19,812 nt of DNA. Source: Asaia bogorensis (lineage in GTDB: Bacteria > Pseudomonadota > Alphaproteobacteria > Acetobacterales > Acetobacteraceae). Below, piece by piece: positions 7,169 through 15,900 of the stretch. The stretch spans positions 1 through 19,812 of the forward strand of contig CAMCEP010000014.1 in NCBI GenBank assembly GCA_945873675.1, written 5' to 3'. Within the stretch, counting starts at the first letter, position 1, and the number at the start of each line of letters is the position of its first letter. Made by a program: the position numbers and the translations under genes. The notes under the pieces were generated by a model that was not told the origin of the DNA, did not search any database, and saw only the letters and a program-made list of their open reading frames with translations.

Positions 7169-8119
7169 ATGGCCCGCGAGAATTGGGACAAAGAAATGCT
7201 GCGCTTCACCGAAATGATGGAGGCGCGCGCCGCGGCGCAGCCCCCGGTGAAGCTGGAATTACCGCTGGATAATTCACGGGAATTGAATGATGGGCTCAGC
7301 CTGCCGCTCGCCAAGGGTGGCGCGGTGATGGCGGAAAGTGAGGATCGCTGGTTGGCGCTGCGCGGGCGGCGGATTCTCTGCCGCTTTCATCGCCCGACGG
7401 CCGGCACAGGGCATCCGGTGCTGGTCTATCTGCATGGTGGCGGCTGGGTTTGGGGCAGTGTGGATACGCATGATCGGCTGATGCGCGAATATGCGGCTGT
7501 GTCCGGTTGCGCCGTGATTGGTGTTGATTATGCGCTGAGCCCTGAGGCGATTTTCCCGCAAGCCTTGGAAGAATGCGCGGCTGTCACGCGCTGGGTCGCC
7601 AATCGCGGCGCGGAATGGGGGCTGGATACCAGCCGCATCATCCTTGGCGGTGATTCCGCCGGTGGTAATCTGGCCGCAGGTACGGCGCTATTGTTGCGGG
7701 AAACCGATCCCGCGCTGAAGCTGCGTGGCCTTTTGATCAATTACGGCGTCATGGATTGCGCCATGAATACGCCAAGCTACAGCGCTTTCGCGACCGGCCA
7801 TTTCCTGACGCGCGAGAAGATGGATTTCTACTGGCGCTGCTATGCGCCGAAGGAAGCGGATCGCGTTTCGCCCTTCGCGTCCCCCATGCGCGCCGATTTG
7901 CGCGGCCTGCCGCCCGTGCTAGTGCATATCGCGGAACTGGACGTGCTGGCTGATGAAAACAGGCTTTTTGCCAATAAGCTGCGCGCCGCTGGCGTGGCCG
8001 TGACGGAAGAAACTTTCCCCGGCACCATCCATGGCTTTCTGCGCGCACTTGGCCATGTGGCGGGCGCTGACCGCGCCGCACGGCAAGGCGGTGAATGGCT
8101 GAAGGCGCGCTTCGACTAA
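7169..8119 (+). CDS. Alpha/beta hydrolase of the hormone-sensitive lipase (HSL, esterase family IV) type
   Basis: A 316-residue carboxylesterase-like enzyme. It shows the oxyanion-hole motif HGGGW (89-93), the nucleophile elbow GDSAGG (161-166, Ser163), the acid Asp258 in ELDVLADEN and the base His288 in TIHGF. These are the complete catalytic set of family IV. The N-terminal 60 residues form the usual helical cap region. No signal peptide is visible, so it is probably cytoplasmic. The ATG has GAGGAA 5 nt upstream. It lies 80 nt after the XRE regulator on the same strand, so the two may be functionally linked. The gap holds a possible CATAAT -10 (7121-7126) with a poorly spaced TTGCCC. The natural ester is unknown. 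Confidence 0.92.
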   Translation: MARENWDKEMLRFTEMMEARAAAQPPVKLELPLDNSRELNDGLSLPLAKGGAVMAESEDRWLALRGRRILCRFHRPTAGTGHPVLVYLHGGGWVWGSVDTHDRLMREYAAVSGCAVIGVDYALSPEAIFPQALEECAAVTRWVANRGAEWGLDTSRIILGGDSAGGNLAAGTALLLRETDPALKLRGLLINYGVMDCAMNTPSYSAFATGHFLTREKMDFYWRCYAPKEADRVSPFASPMRADLRGLPPVLVHIAELDVLADENRLFANKLRAAGVAVTEETFPGTIHGFLRALGHVAGADRAARQGGEWLKARFD

Positions 8120-8126
8120 AAATATC

Positions 8127-8160
8127 CCGGCTGCGGCCCAAACACTTTGGTCGCAGCCGG
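8127..8160 (-). terminator. Intrinsic terminator of the Bug receptor gene
   Basis: Arms CCGGCTGCG (8127-8135) and CGCAGCCGG (8152-8160) pair perfectly, and an inner CCAAA / TTTGG pair extends the stem around a CAC loop. On the minus strand the hairpin is followed by GGATATTTTTAG, a short T run. It sits 12 nt past the receptor stop, between convergent genes. The plus-strand side lacks a T run, so for the hydrolase it would work poorly if at all. Confidence 0.8.
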
Positions 8161-8172
8161 CCTAGCCCGCCC

Positions 8173-9138
8173 CTATTTGGGCAGCATGCCCACGCGGCGC
8201 AGATTTTCCCGCTCAACCACATGCTGTTGGCGCGCCGCCGCATCATAGGCCGCCGTATCCAGATAAAGGGTCGGCATATTGTAGCGCGCCATTACCTCCT
8301 GGGTCGCGGGATCGAATAGCGCTTCCTTGAAAGCATCATGCAATTTGCGGGTGATGGCTGGGTTCATGCCGCGCGGGCCGCAAATGCCGTAAGGGGAATT
8401 GACTTCCAGATCGATGCCAACTTCCTTCAGCGTGCGCACTTCAGGGAAGCGCGGCATACGGTTCGATCCCCAAACCACCAAAAGCCGGAACTGCCCATCC
8501 GCCACCAATGGCGCCCAGCCACTGGCATCCGCCACCACATCGATCTGCTTGCTCAGCAGCCCGGCATACAGCTCCCCGCCGCCACGATAGGGGATATGGG
8601 TCAATTCGATACCAAGCCGCTGCTGAATATCCACCATCACCAGGTTCTGAATCGAAGCTGGGCCAAAAGTACCGTAATTCAGCTTGCCCGGATCAGACTT
8701 GGCTGCCGCCACAAAGCTTTCAAAATTCTGCCAGGGGCTATCGGCCCGCACCACAATGCCATGCACCGAACCACTGAGCTGCGCGATATAGGTAAAATCC
8801 GTCAGCCCATCATACACCGGGCGCTCCGCGGTCATCGCGGCGCGGAAGACGCCCGTATGAATTTGCGCCAGCGTATAGCCATCGGGGCGGGCATCCTTGA
8901 GCACGACGCCCCCGAGCGATCCATTCGCCCCAGGCCGATTTTCCGGCAGCACCGTCTGGCCCAGCCGCTTGCCGGCCTGATCGGCGATGCTGCGCAAAAA
9001 TACATCCGCCGATGCGCCGGGCGGCCAGGGAATGATCAGCTTGATGGGCCGATCCGGCCAGGAACCCTGGGCACGGGCAATGGCAGGGCTCACGAGCCCG
9101 GCCGCCAAAATCATCCGGCGAGGTACATTTGGCTGCAT
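8173..9138 (-). CDS. Bug/TctC-family tripartite tricarboxylate transporter receptor
   Basis: A 321-residue periplasmic solute-binding protein. The leader MQPNVPRRMILAAGLVSPAI with cleavage after ARA carries a twin arginine (R7, R8) and looks Tat-like but short. The mature start WPDRPIKLIIPWPPGASAD is the family hallmark, and NRPGANGSLGG, ARPDGYTL, GKLNYGTFG and IPYRGGGELYAGLLSKQID follow in the expected order. Such proteins bind carboxylates for TctAB permeases, yet no TctA or TctB gene is nearby, so this is one of the orphan receptors common in this bacterial group. The start is taken at the ATG at 9138, with AAAGGA 10 nt upstream; a GTG at 9144 in the same frame is an alternative with only 4 nt spacing. 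It ends at a strong terminator. Confidence 0.93.
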   Translation of the reverse strand: MQPNVPRRMILAAGLVSPAIARAQGSWPDRPIKLIIPWPPGASADVFLRSIADQAGKRLGQTVLPENRPGANGSLGGVVLKDARPDGYTLAQIHTGVFRAAMTAERPVYDGLTDFTYIAQLSGSVHGIVVRADSPWQNFESFVAAAKSDPGKLNYGTFGPASIQNLVMVDIQQRLGIELTHIPYRGGGELYAGLLSKQIDVVADASGWAPLVADGQFRLLVVWGSNRMPRFPEVRTLKEVGIDLEVNSPYGICGPRGMNPAITRKLHDAFKEALFDPATQEVMARYNMPTLYLDTAAYDAAARQQHVVERENLRRVGMLPK

Positions 9139-9363
9139 CGGCACCTAATCCTTTGTCTGAGCGCTATATCGACGGTCACGCTGGGCGCAATCAGACGGGG
9201 TGGCGCCGGTCTCGTCAAGCAAGGCCCGGGGCCATCGCCTCTTGCAAGGCACGGCTTCTCACGCGCAGCATGCTGTCAGAGCCATTCTTCGTTCCAGCAC
9301 TTCGAGCATTGTCACAATATCGGATAATCAGATCCAACCGTGACCCAGATTGGGAGAGACACC

Positions 9364-9765
9364 ATGATTGATGAAGCGACGAAGCAGCGCATCCAAAGCC
9401 AATTGGGCGACCCCAAGCTTGCGTCCCATTATCTGAAGCCGGATCAAATGACCTGGCAGCCGACAGAGTTTCCCGGGATTGAAATGAAGCTGCTCTGCCG
9501 GGATGAGGCGCGGGGCATGTCCACCATCCTGTTCCGCATGGCGCCCGGCGCGGAAGTGCCGCTGCATGAACATACGGATATTGAACAGACCTATGTCATG
9601 GAAGGCTATCTGGAAGATGAAGAAGGCCGCTGCGGCCCAGGTGAATTTGTCTGGCGCCCTGCAGGCAATACGCATGTGGCCCGCGCCCCTGAAGGCGCGC
9701 TGTTCCTCTCCATTTTCCTGAAGCCCAACCGCTTCGTGGAAAAACAGCCGGGCTTTGCGCGGTAG
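9364..9765 (+). CDS. Cupin-domain protein (ChrR-like)
   Basis: A 133-residue single-domain cupin. The first motif PLHEHTDIEQTYVMEG (66-81) supplies metal ligands H68, H70 and E74, and the second motif ends in NTH (H104) within GEFVWRPAGNTHVARAP. This four-ligand set binds Fe, Mn or Zn. The spacing resembles the cupin of the ChrR anti-sigma factor and of small dioxygenase-like proteins, but there is no N-terminal zinc-binding anti-sigma part and no sigma factor gene nearby. An in-frame GTG at 9340 is possible, but the ATG at 9364 has GGAG 7 nt upstream and starts cleanly. It diverges from the Bug receptor across a 225-bp gap in which I found only a GATAAT (9323-9328) without a properly spaced -35. 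The reaction is unknown. Confidence 0.88.
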   Translation: MIDEATKQRIQSQLGDPKLASHYLKPDQMTWQPTEFPGIEMKLLCRDEARGMSTILFRMAPGAEVPLHEHTDIEQTYVMEGYLEDEEGRCGPGEFVWRPAGNTHVARAPEGALFLSIFLKPNRFVEKQPGFAR

Positions 9766-9775
9766 TTGGCGTTGA

Positions 9776-9792
9776 GGGGGGCTTAGTCCCCC
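9776..9792. other. Short G5/C5 hairpin after the cupin gene
   Basis: GGGGG and CCCCC pair around a 7-nt loop 10 nt past the cupin stop. No T run follows, so intrinsic termination is doubtful. Between it and the next hairpin (9793-9857) only an imperfect stem was seen: CTGAT-CCGC against GCGG-tga-ATCAG. Confidence 0.35.
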
Positions 9793-9857
9793 GCCTGCGT
9801 CTGATCCGCAAAGGCCGCAGGCCGGCGCGGTGAATCAGCAGCTCAAATAAGGCTTGG

Positions 9858-9885
9858 CCAGTGATCCATCTTCATGGATCACTGG
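9858..9885 (-). terminator. Perfect 12-bp hairpin overlapping the amidohydrolase stop codon
   Basis: CCAGTGATCCAT (9858-9869) and ATGGATCACTGG (9874-9885) pair perfectly around a 4-nt loop. The stop codon of the M20 gene (9872-9874) lies partly in the loop, so the last codons Ser-Asp-Pro are part of the stem. On the minus strand, CTTATTTGAG follows a few bases later, which is only weakly T-rich. It may terminate or stabilise the amidohydrolase mRNA. Confidence 0.5.
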
Positions 9886-11026
9886 ACAGCGCCCGCTTTG
9901 CCACTTCCGTCAAAAACTTCGACGCGGTCGGCAAGATCGCGTCGTTGAAATCATAGCGCGCATTGTGCAAATCGCGCCCTTCCTCGGCCGGGCCATTGCC
10001 GATCCAAACGAAAGCACCCGGCACTTCCTTCAGGAACCAGGCGAAATCTTCACCCGTCATGGCAGGGCGCATGTCGCGGCGCGTTTCCGTGACGCTCGCG
10101 GCAGCAGCGGCTGCAAGGTCGCGTTCTGCCGGGGAATTTGCCGTGACACCTAGGCCTGGGCTGATGATCAGCGTGCCCTTCACGCCGCAGGTTGCCGCCA
10201 CGCCATCCGTGACGCGCTGCAAGCCTTCCTTGATGGCATCACCGGCTTCATCATAAAGCCAGCGAATGGTGCCCTTGATGGTGACGCGGCGCGGCACCTG
10301 GTTTTGTGCCTCACCGCCTTCAATCACGGTCAGGCTGACCACGCCGCCCATCAGCGGGTCCACATTGCGCGCCACGATAGATTGCGCCGCCACAATCGCA
10401 TGGCCTGCGGCCAGCAGCGGGTCGCGCGTGAGGTGCGGCAGCGCCGCATGGCCGGCATGGCCATCGAAAATCAATTCAATTCGGGCACCGGCGGCCATCA
10501 CAGCACGGTCATGAATGGCAATGGTGCCGGCGGCCAAGCCCGGCCAATTATGCCAGCCGAAAATCCGGTCCATCGGGAAGCGGGTGAATAACCCATCCGC
10601 GATCATCGCCCGCGCGCCACCGCCGCCTTCTTCCGCCGGCTGGAACACCAGATGCACCGCACCGGTCCAGCCCTTGTCTTCCAACAGCATCCGCGCCGCA
10701 CCCAAAAGCGCCGTGGTATGCCCATCATGCCCGCAGGCATGCATCACGCCGGGTACGGTGGATTTCCAGGGCAGATCATCCGCCTGTTCTTCGATGGGCA
10801 GCGCATCCATATCACCGCGCAGCCCGACGGAGCGATTGCCCCCACCACGGCGGATGGTCGCCACCACGCCATGGCCGCCGACATTCTCGGCAATTTCGGT
10901 GACCCCCATCTCCCGGAGCTTTGCCACGACAAAGGCCGCGGTTGGCCCTTCTTGCAGGGTCAGGCCAGGATGGGCGTGCAGGTGCCGACGCCAGGATGTT
11001 AGGGTAGCGTGAAATTCATCGTTCAT
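9872..11026 (-). CDS. M20 (M20D) family amidohydrolase, hippurate hydrolase-like
   Basis: A 384-residue di-metal hydrolase that cleaves N-acyl amino acids or related amides. It has RRHLHAHPGL (13-22), GDMDALPI (71-78), the metal motif MHACGHDGHT (95-104, ligands C98 and H100), QPAEEGGGGA (129-138, E132/E133 as general base and ligand), H159 in GWHN, a dimerisation-domain GHAGHAALPH (189-198), MTGEDF (323-328) and H354 in DLHNARYDFND. All expected ligands are present, including the cysteine typical of the M20D branch. No signal peptide is visible, so it is probably cytoplasmic. The ATG at 11026 has AGGA 10 nt upstream and gives a normal N-terminus. Its start codon overlaps that of tamA on the other strand. 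The substrate is unknown. Confidence 0.95.
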   Translation of the reverse strand: MNDEFHATLTSWRRHLHAHPGLTLQEGPTAAFVVAKLREMGVTEIAENVGGHGVVATIRRGGGNRSVGLRGDMDALPIEEQADDLPWKSTVPGVMHACGHDGHTTALLGAARMLLEDKGWTGAVHLVFQPAEEGGGGARAMIADGLFTRFPMDRIFGWHNWPGLAAGTIAIHDRAVMAAGARIELIFDGHAGHAALPHLTRDPLLAAGHAIVAAQSIVARNVDPLMGGVVSLTVIEGGEAQNQVPRRVTIKGTIRWLYDEAGDAIKEGLQRVTDGVAATCGVKGTLIISPGLGVTANSPAERDLAAAAAASVTETRRDMRPAMTGEDFAWFLKEVPGAFVWIGNGPAEEGRDLHNARYDFNDAILPTASKFLTEVAKRALSSDP

Positions 11027-12908
11027 GATTCGTCGATCCTACCCTTCCCCGGCCAAGCCCACCACCAACCACAGGTGGTTGGCTTGGATGCTTTTATGCA
11101 CTTGTCTTATCCTGTCCAATCCGCTGTCGGCGCAAGAACCGCCTGCCATCCCTTATCGCGTACAGATCACCCCGGATGACGATAAGGCGTTGGGTTCTGC
11201 CATCCAAGGCGTTTCCCAATTGATAAAACTTGAGGAAACCGCACCAACAGATGGCTATGGGCTGCTGGCGCGCGCGCGGGCTGATCTGCCGCGTCTTACC
11301 GAAGCGCTCCACGCCCAGGGTTTTTGGGGCGGCGCGGCACGCATTGAGATCGCCGGGGAAGATGTGAACCGGCGCGGTGCTGCCCCCCCGGACCCTGACC
11401 CGGCCAACCCGATACCGGTCAGCATAATCCTGACCCCCGGTCCGCGCTATCGAATCGGACAAATCCTGATGCTGGCGGAACCATCGCAGGATGATGCGCT
11501 GCTGGAACAGGCTGCGGCCGAACTGCGCCTGGCCGAAGGGGACCCCGCCCGCCCCGCCGATATCCTGGCCGCCGAGGAAGCCCTGCTGCTGGCGCTGCGC
11601 CGTGCCGGCCATCCCTTGGCGAGTATCGTCGCCCGGGATGCGGTGGTTGATCACGATACCAAAACGATGGACATCACTTGGCGCATTGCATCCGGGCCGC
11701 TTGCGGATTTCGCGCGGCCAAGCGTGGCCGGCACCACGCGCACCAACCCTGCGCTGCTTGAACGGCTTGCCGCCCGGCGGCTGGAAGGCCAGCCCTATTC
11801 TCCCGAAAGGCTTGAACGTGCCCGCCGCGCCATGATGGGGTTGGGCGTGTTCAGCTTTGTTCGCGTGACTGAAAAGCCGCCTTTGGACCAGGCTGGGCGG
11901 CTGCCCGTGCACTTCCAGGTACAGGAACGCCCGCGCCATGCCGTGGGCGGGCGCCTTGGCTTTGAGACCAATTACGGCATGACTGCCAGCGGCTATTGGG
12001 AAGACCGCAATATCTTCGGCGGCGCTGAGCGGCTTCGCCTGGAAGGAGAGGTTGCGCGCATCGGCGAAACCGGGATTGAGAACGCCACCTATCGCGCCTT
12101 TGCCACGCTGCGTACGCCGGAATTTCTGGGCCGAGATCTGCAAAGTGCCTCGCAAATCGGCGCGGTGCGCGAAAAGCTGCGCGCCTATGATCGCGATGCT
12201 GCCTTGGCATCCTTCACGCTGGAACATCGCCTGTCGGATACCATGGCGATCGCAGGCGGGCCGAATTATGAGGAAGGGCAGATCGGGCGCGATGGCGATA
12301 TGGGCGCCTTTCGGCTTTTCGGGCTGATGGGGATTTTTCGTTACGATAATACCACAAACCCGCTTGACCCGCGCCAGGGCCAGCGCTTCAGCCTGAGTGC
12401 CACGCCCTATTACTCGGCGCTGGATTCCAATAACTTCACGCGTTTTTTGGCAACTGGCAGCAATTATTTCGACATCACCGGTAATGGCGACAGCGTCTTG
12501 GCGCTGCGCGCAGCCCTTGGCAGCGCTCCGGGGGCAGGTCGGGATGAGATCACCTTGGATAAGCGCTTTTATGCGGGCGGTGGCGGTTCCGTACGCGGCT
12601 ATACTTATCAATCCATCGGCCCACGCGATGCCGCCAATCGGCCTTTGGGAGGTGCCAGCCTGGTGGAAGCCAGTGTTGAATGGCGCCAAAGGCTGACGCG
12701 AAGCTGGGGCGTGGCGGCGTTTCTTGATGCGGGAAGTGTGGGTGAGGAAGCCAAGCCTGATTTCAGCGGGCTACGCGCCGGCACCGGGCTTGGGCTGCGC
12801 TACCTGACGGCGATCGGACCGATACGCTTTGATGTCGGCGTGCCGCTGGATCGGCAAAAGGATGATCCATCCTTTGCGATCTATATCGGCTTTGGGCAGG
12901 CTTTTTGA
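11025..12908 (+). CDS. tamA: TamA, outer-membrane Omp85 subunit of the translocation and assembly module
   Basis: A 627-residue outer-membrane protein of the BamA/TamA superfamily that, with TamB, helps insert or transport envelope components. A signal peptide (basic lead, then LAWMLLCTCLILSNPLSA) is followed by POTRA-like domains over about 45-300. A C-terminal 16-strand barrel region carries the lid motif VRGY (523-526) in GGGGSVRGYTYQ. The last strand GPIRFDVGVPL and terminal Phe627 are as expected of BAM substrates. The ATG at 11025 gives a good positively charged leader but has no clear Shine-Dalgarno and overlaps the divergent M20 start. An ATG at 11088 has AGGTGG 9 nt upstream but leaves a leader without basic residues, so the start is uncertain. 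tamB follows after 1 nt. Confidence 0.93.
   Translation: MIRRSYPSPAKPTTNHRWLAWMLLCTCLILSNPLSAQEPPAIPYRVQITPDDDKALGSAIQGVSQLIKLEETAPTDGYGLLARARADLPRLTEALHAQGFWGGAARIEIAGEDVNRRGAAPPDPDPANPIPVSIILTPGPRYRIGQILMLAEPSQDDALLEQAAAELRLAEGDPARPADILAAEEALLLALRRAGHPLASIVARDAVVDHDTKTMDITWRIASGPLADFARPSVAGTTRTNPALLERLAARRLEGQPYSPERLERARRAMMGLGVFSFVRVTEKPPLDQAGRLPVHFQVQERPRHAVGGRLGFETNYGMTASGYWEDRNIFGGAERLRLEGEVARIGETGIENATYRAFATLRTPEFLGRDLQSASQIGAVREKLRAYDRDAALASFTLEHRLSDTMAIAGGPNYEEGQIGRDGDMGAFRLFGLMGIFRYDNTTNPLDPRQGQRFSLSATPYYSALDSNNFTRFLATGSNYFDITGNGDSVLALRAALGSAPGAGRDEITLDKRFYAGGGGSVRGYTYQSIGPRDAANRPLGGASLVEASVEWRQRLTRSWGVAAFLDAGSVGEEAKPDFSGLRAGTGLGLRYLTAIGPIRFDVGVPLDRQKDDPSFAIYIGFGQAF
11065..11082. 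promoter_or_regulatory. 18-bp palindrome near the tamA/amidohydrolase divergent start
   Basis: CCAACCAC-AG-GTGGTTGG is a perfect 8-2-8 palindrome. It is centred about 48 nt upstream of the amidohydrolase ATG and inside the first codons of tamA as called. The position suits an operator or promoter element for the amidohydrolase. If tamA starts at 11088 it would be truly intergenic. Confidence 0.35.
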
Positions 12909-12909
12909 C

Positions 12910-15900
12910 ATGCGCCATCTGCGCCGCTTCCTGATCCTGGTCTTGGCTATCATGCTTGGCCTTGGTGTGCTGATCGGTGGTGCGCTGGCCTGGGTGCAAT
13001 GGGGGAATGGCGCGGCGACGCTGGCGGGGTTGGCCGGGCGTTTTGTGCCGGGGCTTGTCATTGAAGGGCTGGCGGTGACGCTATCGCGCGAAGCCCGCGC
13101 CGCGCGCATCACGCTTGCGGATGAGAGCGGTGTTTGGCTTGAGGTCGCGGCTCCGCGCCTTGGCTTCGATCTGAACGCATTATGGCAACGGGAAGCGCAT
13201 CTGCGTGAATTAACGGCAGCGCGCATCAGCCTTTTGCGCCTGCCGGCTTCCGAAGAAGGAGAAGCGCTGGAAGGCCCATTGCTGCCCTCCCTGCCGCATT
13301 TGCCGATTGGCGTTCGGATCGACCGCATGGCGATTGACGAAATCATCGTTGCCGAAAGCGTTTTCGGCCAGGGCTTCCGTGCTGCGCTGCGGGGCAAGGC
13401 AACGCTGAAGGCAGCGCGGCTTTCGGGTGATGTCGCGCTCACACGCCTGGATGCGCCGGGTGAGGCCCGGCTTGAACTTGACCTTGCCCCTGGCGCGGAT
13501 CGACTTGTCGCGCGGCTTGATCTCGCGGAACCGCCGGGCGGCGTGCTGGCCAGCGCGCTGGGTGTGCCTGCCGAACCCGCGCAGGTGACGCTGCGTCTGG
13601 AAGGCCCGGCCAGCGGCGCGGCGTTGAGCGCCGAAGCGCGCCTTGGCAGCGCGGCAGAGGCAGCGCTTTCCGGCACTATCAGCGCCGATGCGCGCGGTGC
13701 GGGGTTTGCGCGGCTTTCGGGCCATGTTGCGGCATCGCCCTTGCTGCCGGCAGCATTGGCCGAGGCACTTGCCCGCGTGGAATTCACGCTGGATGCAGCG
13801 CGTAATCGCGCTGGCTTGATCAACCTGCGCGCTGTGACGGCGAAGGCGCCGCTTGGTGAAGCCACCCTTGCCGGCAGGCTTGATCCCAAACAAGAGGAAG
13901 CGGCCCTGCAAGGCACTATCACGCTGGGCAAAAGCGCAATGCTTGCAGCCTATGTGCCAGAGGAGATTGCCTGGGAATCGGCCACCGCGCGGTTTCGGCT
14001 GGATGGCAAGCTGATGGCGCCGCAGGTGGCGCTGGATGCCGACATGAAAGGCTTTTCCAGCAGCATCACAGAATTAGGCGCTGCACTTGGCGCGACCCCG
14101 CGCCTTGCGGTGCAGGCGCGCGCACCAACGCGGATTGAAAGCCTGACGCTGACGGGCGATGGCAATGAACTGACCGCTGCGGGTGATATCGGTGAAAAGC
14201 TTGATCTTCGCTTCGGTTTGCGCCTAGCCGATCTTGCGGCGCTGGTGCCAGAACTGGCTGGCGGCTTGACCGCAGAAGGCCATCTGCATGGCGCCCGGGA
14301 TGATCCTTCCATCACGCTGAAGGCGCGCGGCGAGGCCATCACGCGCGGCGCGGAGGAGCTTGCCGCGCCGCGCCTCGACCTGCTTCTGGAAACGCCCTTG
14401 TCGCGCCCGCGTGCGGAAGCGCGGCTTGATGCGACCTATGCCGGCTTGCCACTGACCGTAACACTTTCCGGCGTGCCGGAAGGGCGCGCGCTCAGAATCA
14501 ACCAGCTTGAAGCCGGCTTTGGTGAGGCGCGGCTTTCGGGGCGCGGTTTGCTTGATGTGCAAAAGCCGCTTTTCGATGGCGCGCTATCGCTCGACATTGC
14601 GGATCTTGCGCCTTTTTCCGATCTGCTTGGCCATAAAATGACCGGCAGCCTGTCTCTGGAAGCCGAAGCGCGCGACGTGGGAGGCGCGCAGGCGGTCAAG
14701 GCGAAGCTGAACGCCCCCGAAGCCACCTTGGGTGGACGCCCGCTTGCCTTGCGCGCCGAACTTGCCGGCAGGCTGGATGATGCCAGCGCGAGCTTCACCG
14801 CGCGCCATGGCGAAGCAGAGCTTGCAGGCGAAGCGTTGCTCAGCCTGGCCGGTGAGGCGCATGTGATCATGCTGCCCAGCCTCTCACTGGCCTATGGCGC
14901 GGAACAGGTGAAGCTTGCCGCGCCCGCGCGCATCGCATTCTCACCTGATGGGCGCATCACCCTCACGGACACCAACATCACCAGCAATCGCGGTGGCAGG
15001 CTCCGGCTGGAGGGCTTCTGGAGCGAAGCGGAGATAGCGCTGAAGGCGACACTCTCTGCCTTACCGATCGCGCCCTTCGCCGCGCTTGTCGTACCGGAAG
15101 CGAAACTGGCCGGCACACTCACCGGCGAGGCGCGGGTGAATGGCACAGCAGACGAACCCCGCTTTGACATCAAATTGGAAAGCCCTGCCATCACCAGCGG
15201 CATGCCAGCGGCGCGCGGTATCCCGCCCTTGCGCCTTTCGGTTGCGGCCAATGGCACGGCGGCGGGAGCGGAAGCACGCGCCTCGCTCAATGGCGGCAAT
15301 GCAGTGCGGCTGGCCGCGACGGCGCGGGTAGCGGGGCTGAAGCCTGACGCAGCGCTTTCCGGCAGTATCACCGGGCGGCTTGATCTGGCGAACTTGGCGC
15401 AACCCCTGCTTGCGGCTGGGGCGCAGCGCGTGACAGGCATTGCCAATCTTAATCTGCGGCTTGAAGGCAGTCTGGCCGCGCCGCGCCTGGGCGGGCAGGC
15501 CAATATCGCCAATGGCAGTTTTCGTGATTTGCAGCATGGCGTGACGCTGAATGAGATCACCGCCGCCATCAGCGCCGAAGGTCAGCAACTGAACCTCGCG
15601 CGTTTCGCTGCACGCACGGCGGGCGGTGGCAGCCTTGCCGGTTCCGGCACGCTTGATCTCCGCAAGCCGCGCCTGCCTTTCGAATTGCGGGTCAGGGCAG
15701 ATGGCGCGCGGCCTGTGAATTCAGACCTGGGCAGCGCCACTTTGGATGGCGAGCTGAACTTCGCCGGTGAGGCGCTGGGCGAAAGCCGCATTGCCGGCAA
15801 GCTTTTGGTGCGCCGCGCGGAATTACGCATTCCAGACAAGCTGCCACCTTCGATAAAAAGCCTGCCCGGCGTGCGTGAAAGGGGCCAGCGCCCGCCCGGT

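Noticed and set aside
9309..9328. TTGTCA and GATAAT upstream of the cupin gene as a promoter
   Set aside because: The two hexamers are only 8 nt apart, far below the 16-18 nt needed.
11094..12689. Minus-strand open frame of 531 codons opposite tamA
   Set aside because: TamA motifs (VRGY, terminal Phe, signal peptide) define the plus-strand gene; the antisense frame has no domain or plausible start context.
12771..13931. Minus-strand open frame of 386 codons opposite tamA/tamB, Ser/Arg/Ala-rich
   Set aside because: Low-complexity composition typical of an antisense frame in GC-rich coding DNA; it crosses the tamA-tamB junction.
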